DNA of 64,000 nt from Taxillus chinensis (taxonomy: Eukaryota > Streptophyta > Magnoliopsida > Santalales > Loranthaceae): positions 449,984 through 513,983 of the forward strand of contig CM042092.1 of NCBI GenBank assembly GCA_023512835.1, read 5' to 3'. Made by a program: the position numbers and the translations under genes. Positions 42,655-55,080 of this stretch are shown here, piece by piece. Below the pieces are notes generated by a model, which ran no database searches, was not told the DNA's origin, and was given only the letters and a program-made list of their open reading frames with translations. Each line of letters begins with the position of its first letter. Within the stretch, counting starts at the first letter, position 1.

Positions 42655-45600
42655 GTGTCCTTGGTTATCTTAGTGTTAGTCAGATCATCTTAGGATGCAT
42701 TGGGATGGGTGCATACATGACATAATATTGCTTGCGCATTATAGAAACTAACATTGGTTGTGCTTGATGCTTTGATGATAGTTTGACTTTTACAATTGTG
42801 AAATTTTTGAAATTGCTTGGAATGGTTTGCGTAGTTGGTTGTTAATGACTTACATTGCTTTGGACTGACCTGTATTGTTCTGAGTTGATGGAAAGTACTG
42901 TATGCTAGAGTATTACCTTTCGTTTGATATTATTATGATGTTGTGGTAAGGGAAATATGAACCCTACCAACTGTTTGATGGCTTGGGTGGCCAATTTACA
43001 TGATTGGGGCAAATGTGTTTGATTTCGGGGGAAAATGGACCCCATTGGGATATGATTAATTTATTTTGGTGAGAGTTAATGATTTAAAAAAAATATGTGT
43101 GAGATTTACTTGGCGTGAATTTATGGAATTAAATTGATGGGTGTGTGAATTGAGAGAATGAATATTAAAAAAAAAGAGAAAATCGTATGGGGTCACGAAT
43201 GAGGTAGAGTAATTTGTAATTATCTCTTGAAAAGGGTGTTAGAGCCTGCTTATTTACTTGTTATGGACCTACGGGTCATGATTGTTTCCCCTATGATGTG
43301 AATTGATGTATCATGTTTGTCTAACGTGTGGTATATAAAGTAGTAGCAAAAGGATTGGATAGTTGGAAAAATGTAACTTAATAAAAGTAAAATATGAAGT
43401 ACAACAATGGTAAATGATGGAATAAAATATTCAAGGATTAAATAGTACAATGAATTTAATAATACAAAAAAAACTAGTAAATGTTATGATAGAATTGGTA
43501 GATACAATAATGATTCATTTTTGTTTTAAGGCAATCGAAAGGTTTCTAGTGTCAACCAGTGGGGGAGATAGTGATGACATAGTATTTTGGAATGTGGTGA
43601 AGAATTTCTTTTTCGTCAGATAACATATTTTAAAATTTTATCTTCTAAAAATGTTAGTAAGTAAGTGATTAGAAGGTGATGAAACAATCTGAGAATCAAA
43701 TGGAGTTATATTTCTTATGACTTTATAAGAGATTCTGGAAATACTCCTGGAGGAACACCACTAGAGGAAAGTAAGAATATATTCTTCCATAGATTTGAAT
43801 TGTGTAACTTGTTAAATGTTGAATCTGTGTTATAAAAAAAACATGAAAAAAAAATCATATTGATTGATGTAGTTAGTTGTATGATATGTTGTTGATGTGA
43901 CTTTGTTGTATTGCATTGGTTAGTTCACTACTGTTATGAATTGTTGGTTAATGTTGGTGAACGGTTATTTGAAATACTCACTTCCTTTGTTTACTTGTGA
44001 ATGTAATTGTATCGATTTTTCGTTGATGTATGTTGGTTGTGTTGGTTTCATGTTGACTAGGTTATATTCTACTAGTTAGTGAAATGCAGTATGGATTTTT
44101 AGTTGATTATTAGTGAATGGGGATGATAATGATCCCCTAGCTAAATTGCAATTTTATAATTGCATTGATTTGTCTAGTAAATATTGATGGGTTGTTGGCT
44201 TGCTTGTTTTTGAGTTATTGCTCGTTGTTAGTCACATGCACCTTGTGTGATGTTGGCTTGTGGTGGACTATGTTGGTGCGTGTAACTGGTTATTGATAAG
44301 AATGGTAAATGTACAAAAAAATCATAAATAATATACTTACAACATTAGTAATAATAGTAAATAAATGAATAAATAATGATGACTGACTCTCTGTTAAATA
44401 TTATTGTGACTCATGTCGACTGATGTCAATGTGGATTACCACATTGTATGATTGATTGGATATTCTTCATATGATATGGCGTGTAAATGACATGTTGTGG
44501 ACTTTTGCCCTGTTTTGGGGTATAATTGTGTGATATGATTACATGTGTTATTTGATCTAATGTGAACGCATATTATTGTGCTGTGCTTGAAAGTGTGCTG
44601 TGTGGCAGTGGAGCCTGTGTGGCTGCGGCTGTGATTGTGCTTCCTTGGTTGTCTTAATTATAAATGCTGTTTTTAGCCTGTTTATTTATTATGATGAGTG
44701 ATTGATATGTGTATCGTGTTAGGCATCTATGCCTGAGTGTGAGCATAATTGTATTTCCTATTGCTGTCTTGTTCCACCTTGATTGAGTTGTTAACAACTA
44801 CATGCATTCTTATTTTGTGTGGTGACCCGTGGTGAAACCGGGATGGACCTTGTACCTTGATTGTTTGGCCTGATTGGTTAGTGGTAAGCATGATGATGTG
44901 GAACTGGTGAATGATTTATGGTGGGATTAGCATGGTGAGCTTTCCCTCAGTGAGGTCATTGTGACATGTTGTTGTGGTAATCGAGTTTGTTGTTTGGTTA
45001 TGAAGCCCTCTTTGTAAGGGGACTTAGCTGTGATTCAACGGCGTCTTACCCTGTTTGGTGGAGCCTACTTGGGTGTGACCTTCCTTTGTGCATGAGAATA
45101 GATATCTACATGATTGTTGATATATTATTTATAATATTTGATCATGATTTGTGAGGATGTTGGTTATATGGGGGTAGGTTATTGGACTTTGGTGATGCAA
45201 TGTTTAATTAAGGTGGCGAGTTTATCATGTTAATCTGAGCTAATAGTGTTTTGATTGATTTTTTTTGGGCTCTAGACTTAATCCTTATTGTTGAGCATAA
45301 TTAGGTTGGTTAGTTTGGGTGGTGACGATAGCATTCATTAGTATAATTTTAAGGTGATACGTGGTCGGTTAGGGTGTTGTTTGTATGGTGTTGTTTCGTT
45401 AGCGATTCATTTATGATGGTTATATGGCGGGTTAATATAAAAAAATGGTTAATGGTAGTGGTTCGATATTGGATATTGGGCATGCAGTGATTGTGTATGG
45501 AGAAATTTGTTGATTTGATTGGTTATTAGATTTTGATAGGTGATCGTATCAACTATGATTCGATGATTTATGTTGAAGTATTAGTTTGACTATGTTGAGG

Positions 45601-46690
45601 TGCCCATTTAACCTTGTTATTCTGGCCATGGTTATCCGTAGTCTAGAGTTATCACTGGAGTTGGGCGAGTTTGTGTTGCGTTCCAAGTGACTTAACTAAG
45701 GATATGTTAACTGAATATCTAAGTCTTGTTGCGTTGGCAAGGGATCACAAATAATTTGCTGAAGGATGATAACACCCCCCCCCCCTCATTTTGTTGAATG
45801 GTTAGTGGATGCGTTGTACATTCAAGGGAATGTGAATCGGTAAATATATTGTTACATTGTAATGCTTAATAGTCTGTCCTCAAGCGTTGGGCTGGTTCTT
45901 AGTTGGTGGACCAAGCATTGCCTTAACAGTACAAATGGTTAATGGCTAGGTGAGTTTCTGGATCCTGTCATTGTGGTTAGAGACCCTTATTGTTAGGATT
46001 GTAGGTTGGTTCGTCTTTTCGGGGATGCAAAGCCCTAAGAGGGAGAGAATGTAAGGATATTCCAGATATCGTGTTATATGAGTGTTTGTCTTATGCTATT
46101 TTGTTTGATGTATGTTGTTTATAGTGTCTGTTGTATGTTATTTTGTTTGTTGTATGTTGATTTATAATTGTATTCATGTGTTTATCCGTTGCTTGAGAAC
46201 ACATGCTAGTTTCGGTCTATGGTAGATATTGTATCAGCTCGCCTTTTGTGGGTTAGTAAATTTGTAAGATGGTTTGGGTGTGTTAAAATAGGTGCCAATA
46301 ATTGTATTTGCGTGAGTGTGGGCTTGGTTGGATATTAAGGTCTATGACGTCTTATGGTGATAGTTGTGACATTTGAGTCATGTGACTTTTCAGGGACGAA
46401 AAGTCCTAAGGTAGGGAGAATGTGAGAATTTTTTTCAATGGTGGGAGCAAGTTCACTATGATGTATATGTTGAAATGATTACTCATGGACATATGGTGGT
46501 TTTGTGAGGGTCATGATGTATGATTGTTACTATGTGTTGCTTGTGTATAAAATATGATAAGCAATGTAAGAATTATGCTAGTGAAAGCAATTGTGTTCAT
46601 TAGTGTGGGTAATATGTTAGATATTGGGTATGCGTAGTAGCTGTGTGTAGGTGTAGTGTCTATAAGAATGTCTTGTTTTGTTTTTTTTTT
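42655..46690 (+). other. Noncoding internal region of G2
   Basis: This is T/G-rich text on the plus strand with no frame showing gag or pol motifs. An 11-base C run sits at 45775-45785. Two internal PPT-plus-LTR-start look-alikes are at 46018-46068 and 46389-46432, before the true one at 46690-46725. Confidence 0.75.
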
Positions 46691-46720
46691 CGAGGACGAA
46701 AAAGCCTAACATGGGGAGGA

Positions 46721-47922
46721 TGTAAGGATCCGTATATGTGTTAGCGTAATTTATAATCTATATTTGATGTTAAGAATGTTATTTTGAGAATATAGCCATT
46801 AATATGATCGTTTCAATTATATTTGGACATAATTTGAGGTCAAGAAGCCTCTAGGGGTTATTTAGTAATTTTTGGGAGTTAAATTGAGGGTTAATAAGTG
46901 AAAAATAGAATTTAGGAGGGCTTTTTGGAAATATTAAAGCAGGAGGACGAATTTTAATTTAAAAAAAGGGTTTGGGGTTTTATTATTCATTATAACTATA
47001 TTTTGAAAAACCCTAGCCGTCGGAGGGGAGTTCATATTGTTTTTCGTGTTCTTCATCGTTCTTCTCCGATTTTAGACCGTTCTTGCGAGTTTAATCCTTT
47101 CGGAAGGCAAGAGGTAGGTGATTCTTAATCCTTGATTAGCCTATTGCATGAACACAGATCGTAGAATCAATATGGGTTGAACTTTTATATGAAAATATAC
47201 AGCTATATATATATATATATATATAATTCTATGTATGAGTTGTTATCGTTGGTGCATGTGCGTTGGAGCAACCTTGCTGGCGTGGAGGTGGAGGAAGAGC
47301 AGCGGCAAATACCGGCCGTGCGGTGGAGATTGAAGTGGAGGGGGCAGTGGCGACTGCCGCCCCACGTGGAGATGGGAGAAGGGGAAGGGGTGGCAGTAAC
47401 CACCGCCTGTGGAACGTCTGTGCACCCCGTGCACCTGCGCGCCGTCTGCGCTCGTGCGCCCGAACGTCTTGCCGCGTTGGTGTAGAGGGAGAGAATGGGG
47501 CGGCGGCATCTAAGCCGCTGTCGTGGATCTGGTACGCACGCCATGGGTCTGGTACGCATGTCGTGGATGATGGAGTCGGCGCAAGTGATAATAGTGGGTG
47601 ATGGAGTCAGCGCCGTATATTAAATCAAATAATTTAAAAATAATACTAATAATAATACTAATAATAAAGATAATGTTGTTGAATAAAGATATGTGTGCTT
47701 GGACTGGTTTGGTATGTCAAATATATACATTGTGTGGGCTTGAAACTTATAGTGTAAATATTGTAAGTATTATTGGGCTGATATTTATAATTTAGCATCA
47801 AAAATATTATTTGTGGTGTGTTTCCATTAATTTGACATTAAAAACTTAATTTAGTTGTGCTAGATAATATTAATTTGATATTTAAAAAATGATATTTGTG
47901 GCTTGATATTAGTTATTTGATG

Positions 47923-47953
<31 letters not shown>

Positions 47954-48901
47954 AAAATGTAGTTATACCAATTATGGGATTGCTGAGTTAGTGTTTAATG
48001 CGTGTGGGTTTGGTGATTGAAATTGGTGTTGTAAATTATGTGTGGATGTGATAAATTGGTATTTATTAATTATGTGTGTGGACTATGTGATAAATTGGTG
48101 TTTATTAATTATGGGTGTTGATTTTGTGATGAGATTAGTTGGGTTAACTGCGGGTCCCATATAGGGCTGGCAAGAGGCCGCAGGTCCCCTATGTGTTTGG
48201 TAACCCAGGTCCCATATGTGGCAGGTTGTCAGAGACACCACAGGTCCCACATATGGCGGTTGTCTTGTAGTGATATGAATTCCTGGAGTTGGTAGTGGGA
48301 ATCCTGTGGATGGATAAATGGCCGGTGTGAACCTTTAATGATGGAAATGTGATGTGATGTCTTATTTGTGATTTAATGAAATTTAATTGTGATAGAATGT
48401 GACACTACACTAGCACAAGCATACACTGATCATACAGACTTAGGAATTCATGTAATAGAGTACTGGAGATGGGGATCACCTACTGGGCATTCGTGCTCAC
48501 CCTACTTTTTTTTTTTTATTTCCTACAGGTTGTAGGGAGTAGCTGGTGGAGCCATAGTAAAGCAGGACAGGACATCCTTGGGGTAGAATTTATTTAGTAG
48601 ACGATTTATTTTTATTTTATTTTATCATTTTATTTCCTGGACTTGGGTCCGTGGCAGTTGTAGAACCTTGTTGGTGAAACTTATATGTGAGTTATTCTAT
48701 GTGCAGGATATTGTGGGAATTGAATGCAATGTCGTATCATTTTAATAAATCTTGAATTGAATACATTGGGAAGTACAATTCTACCCCTGTTGTGGAGTTG
48801 TACATGATTGGGTTGAACACTAATCCCCTCGACCCCTGTAGTGTGGGTGTAGGGAAGTCGCGTTCCTAGTTCTGTTGTTTTCAGGATTTGGGGGCGTGAC
48901 A
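46721..48901 (+). repeat. 3' LTR of G2
   Basis: It starts TGTAAGGATCCG and ends GGGGGCGTGACA. It is highly similar to 40408-42541, with mostly C/T differences, a longer (ta)n run at 47925-47953 and only two of the 21-bp gtggatctggtacgcac units. The GGTCCC block is at 48143-48252. Confidence 0.9.
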
Positions 48902-48906
48902 GAAGA

Positions 48907-50123
48907 CATGCAGCGGAACTTGATGTGAGAACAAGTTGACAATTAGTGACATTGGAATTAGAGCAACGAGAATGGTGGTGTTTCATTTTACCTTGAAAAC
49001 ATGAATCAAAGGGTGGGATATTTCGTGAAAAGAATTTAACGATTTCTAAATAAGAAAAACAACAAAACAAATAAAATTATTAGCTTGATATTATTAAGTT
49101 GGCATTCAGAATATTAATTGTGGCTTAATATTATTAGCTTGATATTGTTAGTTTAATAAAGATATTGTTTGGCTTGATATAATTTGTTTAATAAAATAAA
49201 TATTGTTTGAGCTTGATGTTATTCATTATGTGATATAATTGTTATTCGTGGCACGTTATTATTGGTTTAGCAATTTGAATATTTTGTTGTGCTATAAGAA
49301 TGAATTTTGATTATTAAATTTATTATTTGTTGGTTATATGTGTGGATTTGGTGGTGGAGGTTGTTGGGTTAACTGCAGGTCCCATATAGGGCTGGCAAGA
49401 GGCCGCAGGTCCCCTATGTGGCTGGTTAACCCATGTCCCATATGTGGCAGGTTGTCATTAGGGACACCACAGGTCCCACATATGACTATCTAGTAGTGAC
49501 TGGGATTCTTGGAGTTGGTAGCGGGGATCCTGTGGATGGTTGGATTGCCGGTGCAAACCTTTGATGGATGAAATCTAATGGGTGTGATGTTATATTTGTG
49601 ATTGAATGTGAGCTTATTGTTATAAAATAGGACACTGCACTGGCACAAACATACACTGATCATGTAGATTTAAGATTTCATGTTATAAGATGGTGAGGAG
49701 ATGAAGATCACCTACTAGGCACTTGTGCTCACCCCTACTTTGTTGACATGTTTCAGGTATCGACCCATTCGCTAGAGGCTGGTCCGAAGTTAATTGCTAT
49801 TCATTTCATACTTTGTATAACTTGGTTTATGGATTTTGTATAACATGATTGGTTTTATTATTTGAATATCCGGACAAGGGTCCGTGAAAATTGTATTGGA
49901 TTTATATCATGATTTTATTATTAATAAAATATTGTCCTTATCTTCATAGCATGTGAAAATGTACAGGAATACCCTTGATGTATGATTATATAGGTATGTC
50001 TTGGACAGCACCCGTTGTGTAGTTCATATCGGTGCTAGACACCAACCCCTTAACCCTTCGGGTGCGGGCATGAGGAAGTCACACTCTTAGTTTCGATCCT
50101 CCCGAGATTTGGGGGGCGTGATA
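48907..50123 (+). repeat. 5' LTR of O, right part
   Basis: It resumes the O LTR exactly where 39516 left off (catgcagcggaacttg, after the gaaga duplicate) and ends ...ggggggcgtgata before the primer site. The GGTCCC block is at 49378-49490. Confidence 0.88.
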
Positions 50124-50126
50124 AGT

Positions 50127-50139
50127 TGGTATCAAAGCC
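50127..50139 (+). other. Primer-binding site of O
   Basis: tggtatcaaagcc differs by one base from the G2 site and from the Met-tRNA complement. Confidence 0.85.
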
Positions 50140-53100
50140 AGGTTTAGTGGACCTAGCATGGTAGGGTGATTGATTGAGACTTTGGAGCTTGGGAGACATT
50201 AGGGAGGGCGCCTGATCAACCCAGTCCTTAATGGTATCCTTGGTTACCTTAGTGTGAGTCAGATCATCTTAGGATGCATTGGGATGGGTGCATACATGAC
50301 ATGACATTGCTTGCACATTATAGACACTTGAATTGGTTGCGCTTGGTACTCTGGTGATAGTTTGACTTTACAGTTGTGAAATTTCTTGAAATTGCCTGGA
50401 ATGATTTGCGTAGTTGCTTGTTAATAACTTACATTGTTTTGGATTGACCTGTATTGTTCTAAGCTGATTCAAGTACTATATGCTAGAGTATTCTCTTTCG
50501 CTTTATATTATTATGATGTTGTGGTAGGGGAAATATGAACCCTACCAATTGTTTGATGGCTTGGGTAGCCAATTACATTATTGGGCAAATGTGATTGATT
50601 TCAGGGGAAAATGGACCCCACTGGATATGATGAGGGCCAATTGGGTCATGCTTGTTTTGGTTGATTGATTGATGAATGTGTATAGGTGATGAGCAATGTC
50701 CCATGGATGACAATTGAGACTTATGAGTTCTATGTGGTGTAGACTTAAAGGTTACTGATTGAGAGTGATAATTGCATTTCATTTGTGCTTAATGATAAAT
50801 ATTTGTGCAATAATTTGAACTTAATTGATTGCTTTAATTGTGCAAATTTTATTCATCGGTATTTTGAGCTTTTAGTGTATTTTTTTTAAATGCAATTTTA
50901 GAGAAATTTAAAATGTACTTTGAGTGATTTGGATTGCGTATCATAATTTAATGCATCTTTTAAAATTCTCTTCCAAATTTCTTATTTTACCATGTTTTTA
51001 ATTATTTTATAGAATTAATATTAATTTGGTGAATTTTTACTGTTTATTTATTTATCCATTTTAATATTAATTTTTGGACTAAGGAAATTTTGGGGAGAAG
51101 AGCTTTTGCATGTGGAGATATGATTTTTTTTGTGAGAGTTAATGATTTAAAAAAAAATATGTGTGAGATTTACTTGGCATGAATTTATGGAATTAAATTG
51201 ATGGGTGTGTGAATTGAGAGAATGAATATTTAAAAAAGGAAAGAAGTGAGATTAAAGATGATTTATTATCTTGGTTTCCTTTGTCTTGTGATTTGGACCA
51301 TGTAAAAAAAGGTTGAGAGAATAAATTGAAGAGAGAGAGTTGATATGGGAAATTGAAGAAAAAAAGGAAAATCGTATGGGGTCATGAGTGAGGTAGAGTA
51401 ATTTGTAATTATCTCTTGAAAATGGTGTTAGAGCTTGCTTGTTTACTTGTTATCAACCTACTGGTCATGATTGCTTCCCCTATGATGTGAATTGATGTGT
51501 CATGTTTGTCTAACGTGTGGTATATAAAGTAGTAGCAAAATGAATGGTTGGAAAAAAAAGTAACTTAATTAAAGTAAAACATGAAGTACAACAATGGTAA
51601 ATGATAGAATAAAATATTCAAGGGTTAAACAGTGCAATGAATATAATAATACGGCAAAAACTAATAACTGTTATGACTAGCAATATATACTGATCAGATA
51701 TGAGAAGACCATGATGGGATTGGTAGATTCAATAATGGTTTATTTTCGTTTTAAGGCAATTGAAGGATAGTTATGCCAACGAGTGAGGGAGATAGTGATA
51801 ACATAGTCTTTTGGAATGGGTGTGAAAAATTCGTTTCCATTAGATAAAATATTTCAATAATTTTTTTAAAAAGTGCTAGTAAGTGATTTAAAAGTTGATA
51901 AATAATCTAAGAATCAAAGGGAGTTATATTTCTTAGGACTTTATACATAGTTTTGGAAATAGTCTTGGAGGAACACCACACGAGGAAAGTAATGCCCTTT
52001 TTCCCTAGATTTAAATTGTGGAAATTGTTAAACATGTGATGATGTCATTAAGATATAGTTAAATGTTGCATCTATGTTATAAAAAAAATCATAATAGTAA
52101 AATAAAATAGCAAAAAAAAAAAGCATGTTGATTGATGTAATTAGTTGTATAATATGATGTTGATGTGACCTTGTTGTATGTCATTAGTTGGTTAATTGTT
52201 GTTATGAATTATTGGTTGACGTTGGCGAATGATGTTTGAAATATTCATTTCCTTGTAACTTGTGAAGGTGATTGTATCGATTTTCCAGTCGTCGTATGTT
52301 GACTGTGTTGGTTTTATGTTGACATGGTTATATGCTATTAGTTAGTTGAAATGCTATATGGGATTTTGATTAAATGTTAGTGGATGGTGTTGATTTTTCC
52401 TTGGATCGATTGCCATTATAATTGTGTTTGTTTGCCCAGTAAATATTGATGGGTTGTTGGCCTGCTTGTTTTTGAGTAGTTGCTCGTTGTTGGTTGCATG
52501 CACCTTGTGTGGTGTTGGCTTGTGGCGGACTATGTTGGTGCGTGTAACCAGTTATTAATAAGAATGGTCAATGTACAATAAAATTAATAAAAAAATAATC
52601 ATAAAAAATATACTTATAACACTAGTAATAATAGTAAATAAATAAATAAATAATGATGACCGACTCTATGTTAAATATTATTGTGATTCATGTCGACTGA
52701 TGTCAATGTGGATTACCACACTGTATGATTGTTTGGATATTCTTCATATGATATTGTGTGCAAATGACATGTTATGGACTTTTTTCCTGTTTTGGGGTAT
52801 AATTGTGTGATACGACTCCATTGGGGATTAATGAATCTTGTGATGTTTGGAATTATGATGTGTGATTGACATGTGTATCATGTTGTGTATCTACGCCTGA
52901 GTGTGAGCATGATAGTATTTCCTATTGTTGCCTTGTTCCACTTGACTGGTTGTTGTTAGTTACATACATTATTATTTTGTGTGGTGACACGTAGTGGAAC
53001 TAGGATGGACCTTGTTTATCAATCATTTGGCTTGATTGATTAGTGGTAAGTATGATAATGTAGAACTAGTGGATGATTTATGGTGGGACTAGCGTGGTGA

Positions 53101-54535
53101 GCTTTCCCTCGATGACATCATTGTGACATGTTTTGATAGCTGAGATTGTTGCTTGTTGGTGGAGTCCTCTCTATAAGGGGACTCAACTGTAATTCAATGG
53201 CATCGTACCCTATTTGGTGGAGCATACTTGGGTGTGACCTTCTTTTCTTACATAAGAGTAGATATTTGCATGATGGTTGATATGTTGATGTTGTTTTGTT
53301 TTGTGCTCTGTTTGTGATTGTTATATGGTTGATATATTGTTTCTAATATGTGATCATGATTTGTGAGGCAATGTTTCCTTGTTGCACTTGTTTCGGGCTC
53401 TTGGTTAATTGGGAGTAGGTTGTTGGACTTTGGTTATACAATGTTTAATTAGGGTGGCTAGTTTATCCTACTAATCTGAGCTAATAGTGCTTTGATGGAT
53501 TTTTAGGTTCTAGTGTTAATCCTTATTGTTTTGGATTCTATTAGATTGGTTAGTTTTGGTGGTAATGTTGGCACCAGTTGAAGTAATTCTAAGGTAGTAT
53601 ATGGTTGGTTGTAGAGTTGTTGGTATGGTGTTGTTTCGTTAACGATTCGTTATAATGGTTATTTGGCAAATTAATTACAAGGGGTTATTGGTAGTGGTTC
53701 AATATTGGGTATTGGGGCATACAGTGGTCGTGTATGGTGAAATTTGTTAATTTAATTGGTTACTAGATTTTGATAGGTGATCGTATCAACTATGAACCGG
53801 TGATTTATGTTGAGGTGTCAGTTTAACTATGTTGAGGTGTCCATTTAACCTTGTTGTTGTGACCATGGTTATTCATAGCCTAGAGTTACCACTAGAGTTG
53901 GACGAGTTTATGTTGCGTTCCAAGTGACTTAGCTAAGGAGGTGTTACTCAAATATCTAAGCCTTGTTGCATTGCCATGGGATTAGGAATGATTTACAAGG
54001 ATGATAAACCACCCCCTTATTATGTTGAATGGTTAGTGGATGCGTTGTAAGTTTAAGGGAATGTGAACCGGTAAATGTATTATTGTTTCATAATGGTTTA
54101 TGGTATGTCCTCAAGCATTGGGCTGGTTAATGGTTGGTGGACCAAGTGTCGCCTTAACAGTTGAAATGGTTAATGGCTAGGTGGGTTCCTAGATTCTATC
54201 ATTGCGGTTAGATACCCTTATCGTTAGGACTATTAGTTGGTTTGTCTTTTCGCGGATGAAAAGCCCTAAGGAGGGGAGAATGTGAGGATTTTTCTCAGTG
54301 TTGAGAGCAAGTTCACTATGATATGTATGTTGAAATGATTACTCGTGGATATATGGTGGTATTTGTGAAGGGCATGATGTATGGTTGTTGCTATGTGTTG
54401 CTTGTGTATAAAATATGATAGGCTATGTAAAATTATGCTAGTGAAAACAATTGTGTTCGTTAGTGAGGGTAATATGTTAGATATTGGGTATGTGTAGTAG
54501 TTGTGTGTAAGTGTAGGAACGTTTTTTTTTTTTTG
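50140..54535 (+). other. Noncoding internal region of O
   Basis: It is collinear with the G2 internal region, and no retroelement protein motifs are visible on either strand. It includes the conserved hairpin at 50197-50233 and one PPT/LTR-start look-alike at 54248-54292. Confidence 0.75.
50197..50233 (+). promoter_or_regulatory. Candidate RNA dimerisation/packaging hairpin of O
   Basis: CATTAGGGA pairs with TCCTTAATG through one G-U wobble. The loop keeps GGCGCC and TGATCA while a neighbouring loop base differs from G2 (aaccca for aacgca). Stem and palindromes are preserved between two diverged copies. Confidence 0.5.
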
Positions 54536-55034
54536 AGGACGAAAAAACCTAAGGTGGGGAGGATGTAAAGATTCGTATATGTGTTAGCGTAACTTATAAT
54601 CTATATTTGATGTTAAGAATGTTATTTTGAGAAAAAGGCCATTAATACGATCATTTTGATTATATTTGAGCCTAATTAGAGGTCCAGAAGCCTCCAGGCT
54701 TATTTAATAATTTTTAAGAGTTAAATTGAGGGTTAATAAGTGAAAAATAGAATTTATGAGGGCTTTTTAGAAATTATTAAAAAGGATGACGAATTTTAAT
54801 TAAAAATAGAGTTTTGGGGTTTTATTATTCATTATAACTTTGTTTTGAGAAACCCTAGCCGTCGGAGGAGAGTTCATAGTGTTCTTTGTGTTCTTCGTCA
54901 TTCTTCGCCGATTCTAGACCGTTCATGCGAGTTTAATCCCTTCGGAAGGCAAGAGATAGGTGGTTCTTGATCCTTCGTTATTTTATTGCATGAAACGCAT
55001 AGTTAGAGAAAGTGTAAGTTCAGCCCTAATGTTG

Positions 55035-55043
55035 TATGCGTGC

Positions 55044-55079
<36 letters not shown>
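55035..55079. repeat. (TG)n(TA)n microsatellite in the O LTR
   Basis: About 14 tg units are followed by ta units. Shorter versions occupy the same LTR position at 39142 and 40009. Confidence 0.9.

Positions 55080-55080
<1 letters not shown>

Larger units (their letters stand above)
40408..48901 (+). mobile_element. Non-autonomous Gypsy-like LTR element G2, nested in O
   Basis: The 5' LTR is 40408-42541 (2134 bp), the internal region 42542-46720 (4179 bp) and the 3' LTR 46721-48901 (2181 bp). The flanks are gaaaa (40403-40407) and gaaga (48902-48906), a 4/5 target duplication. O reads gaaga at the same place in its other LTR. The primer site is tggtatcagagcc at 42544 and the polypurine tract tggggagga at 46712-46720. 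No frame encodes a retroelement protein on either strand. Internal sequence is collinear with O, apart from indels such as the extra O segment around 50630-51100. The two are members of one LARD family. Confidence 0.88.
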
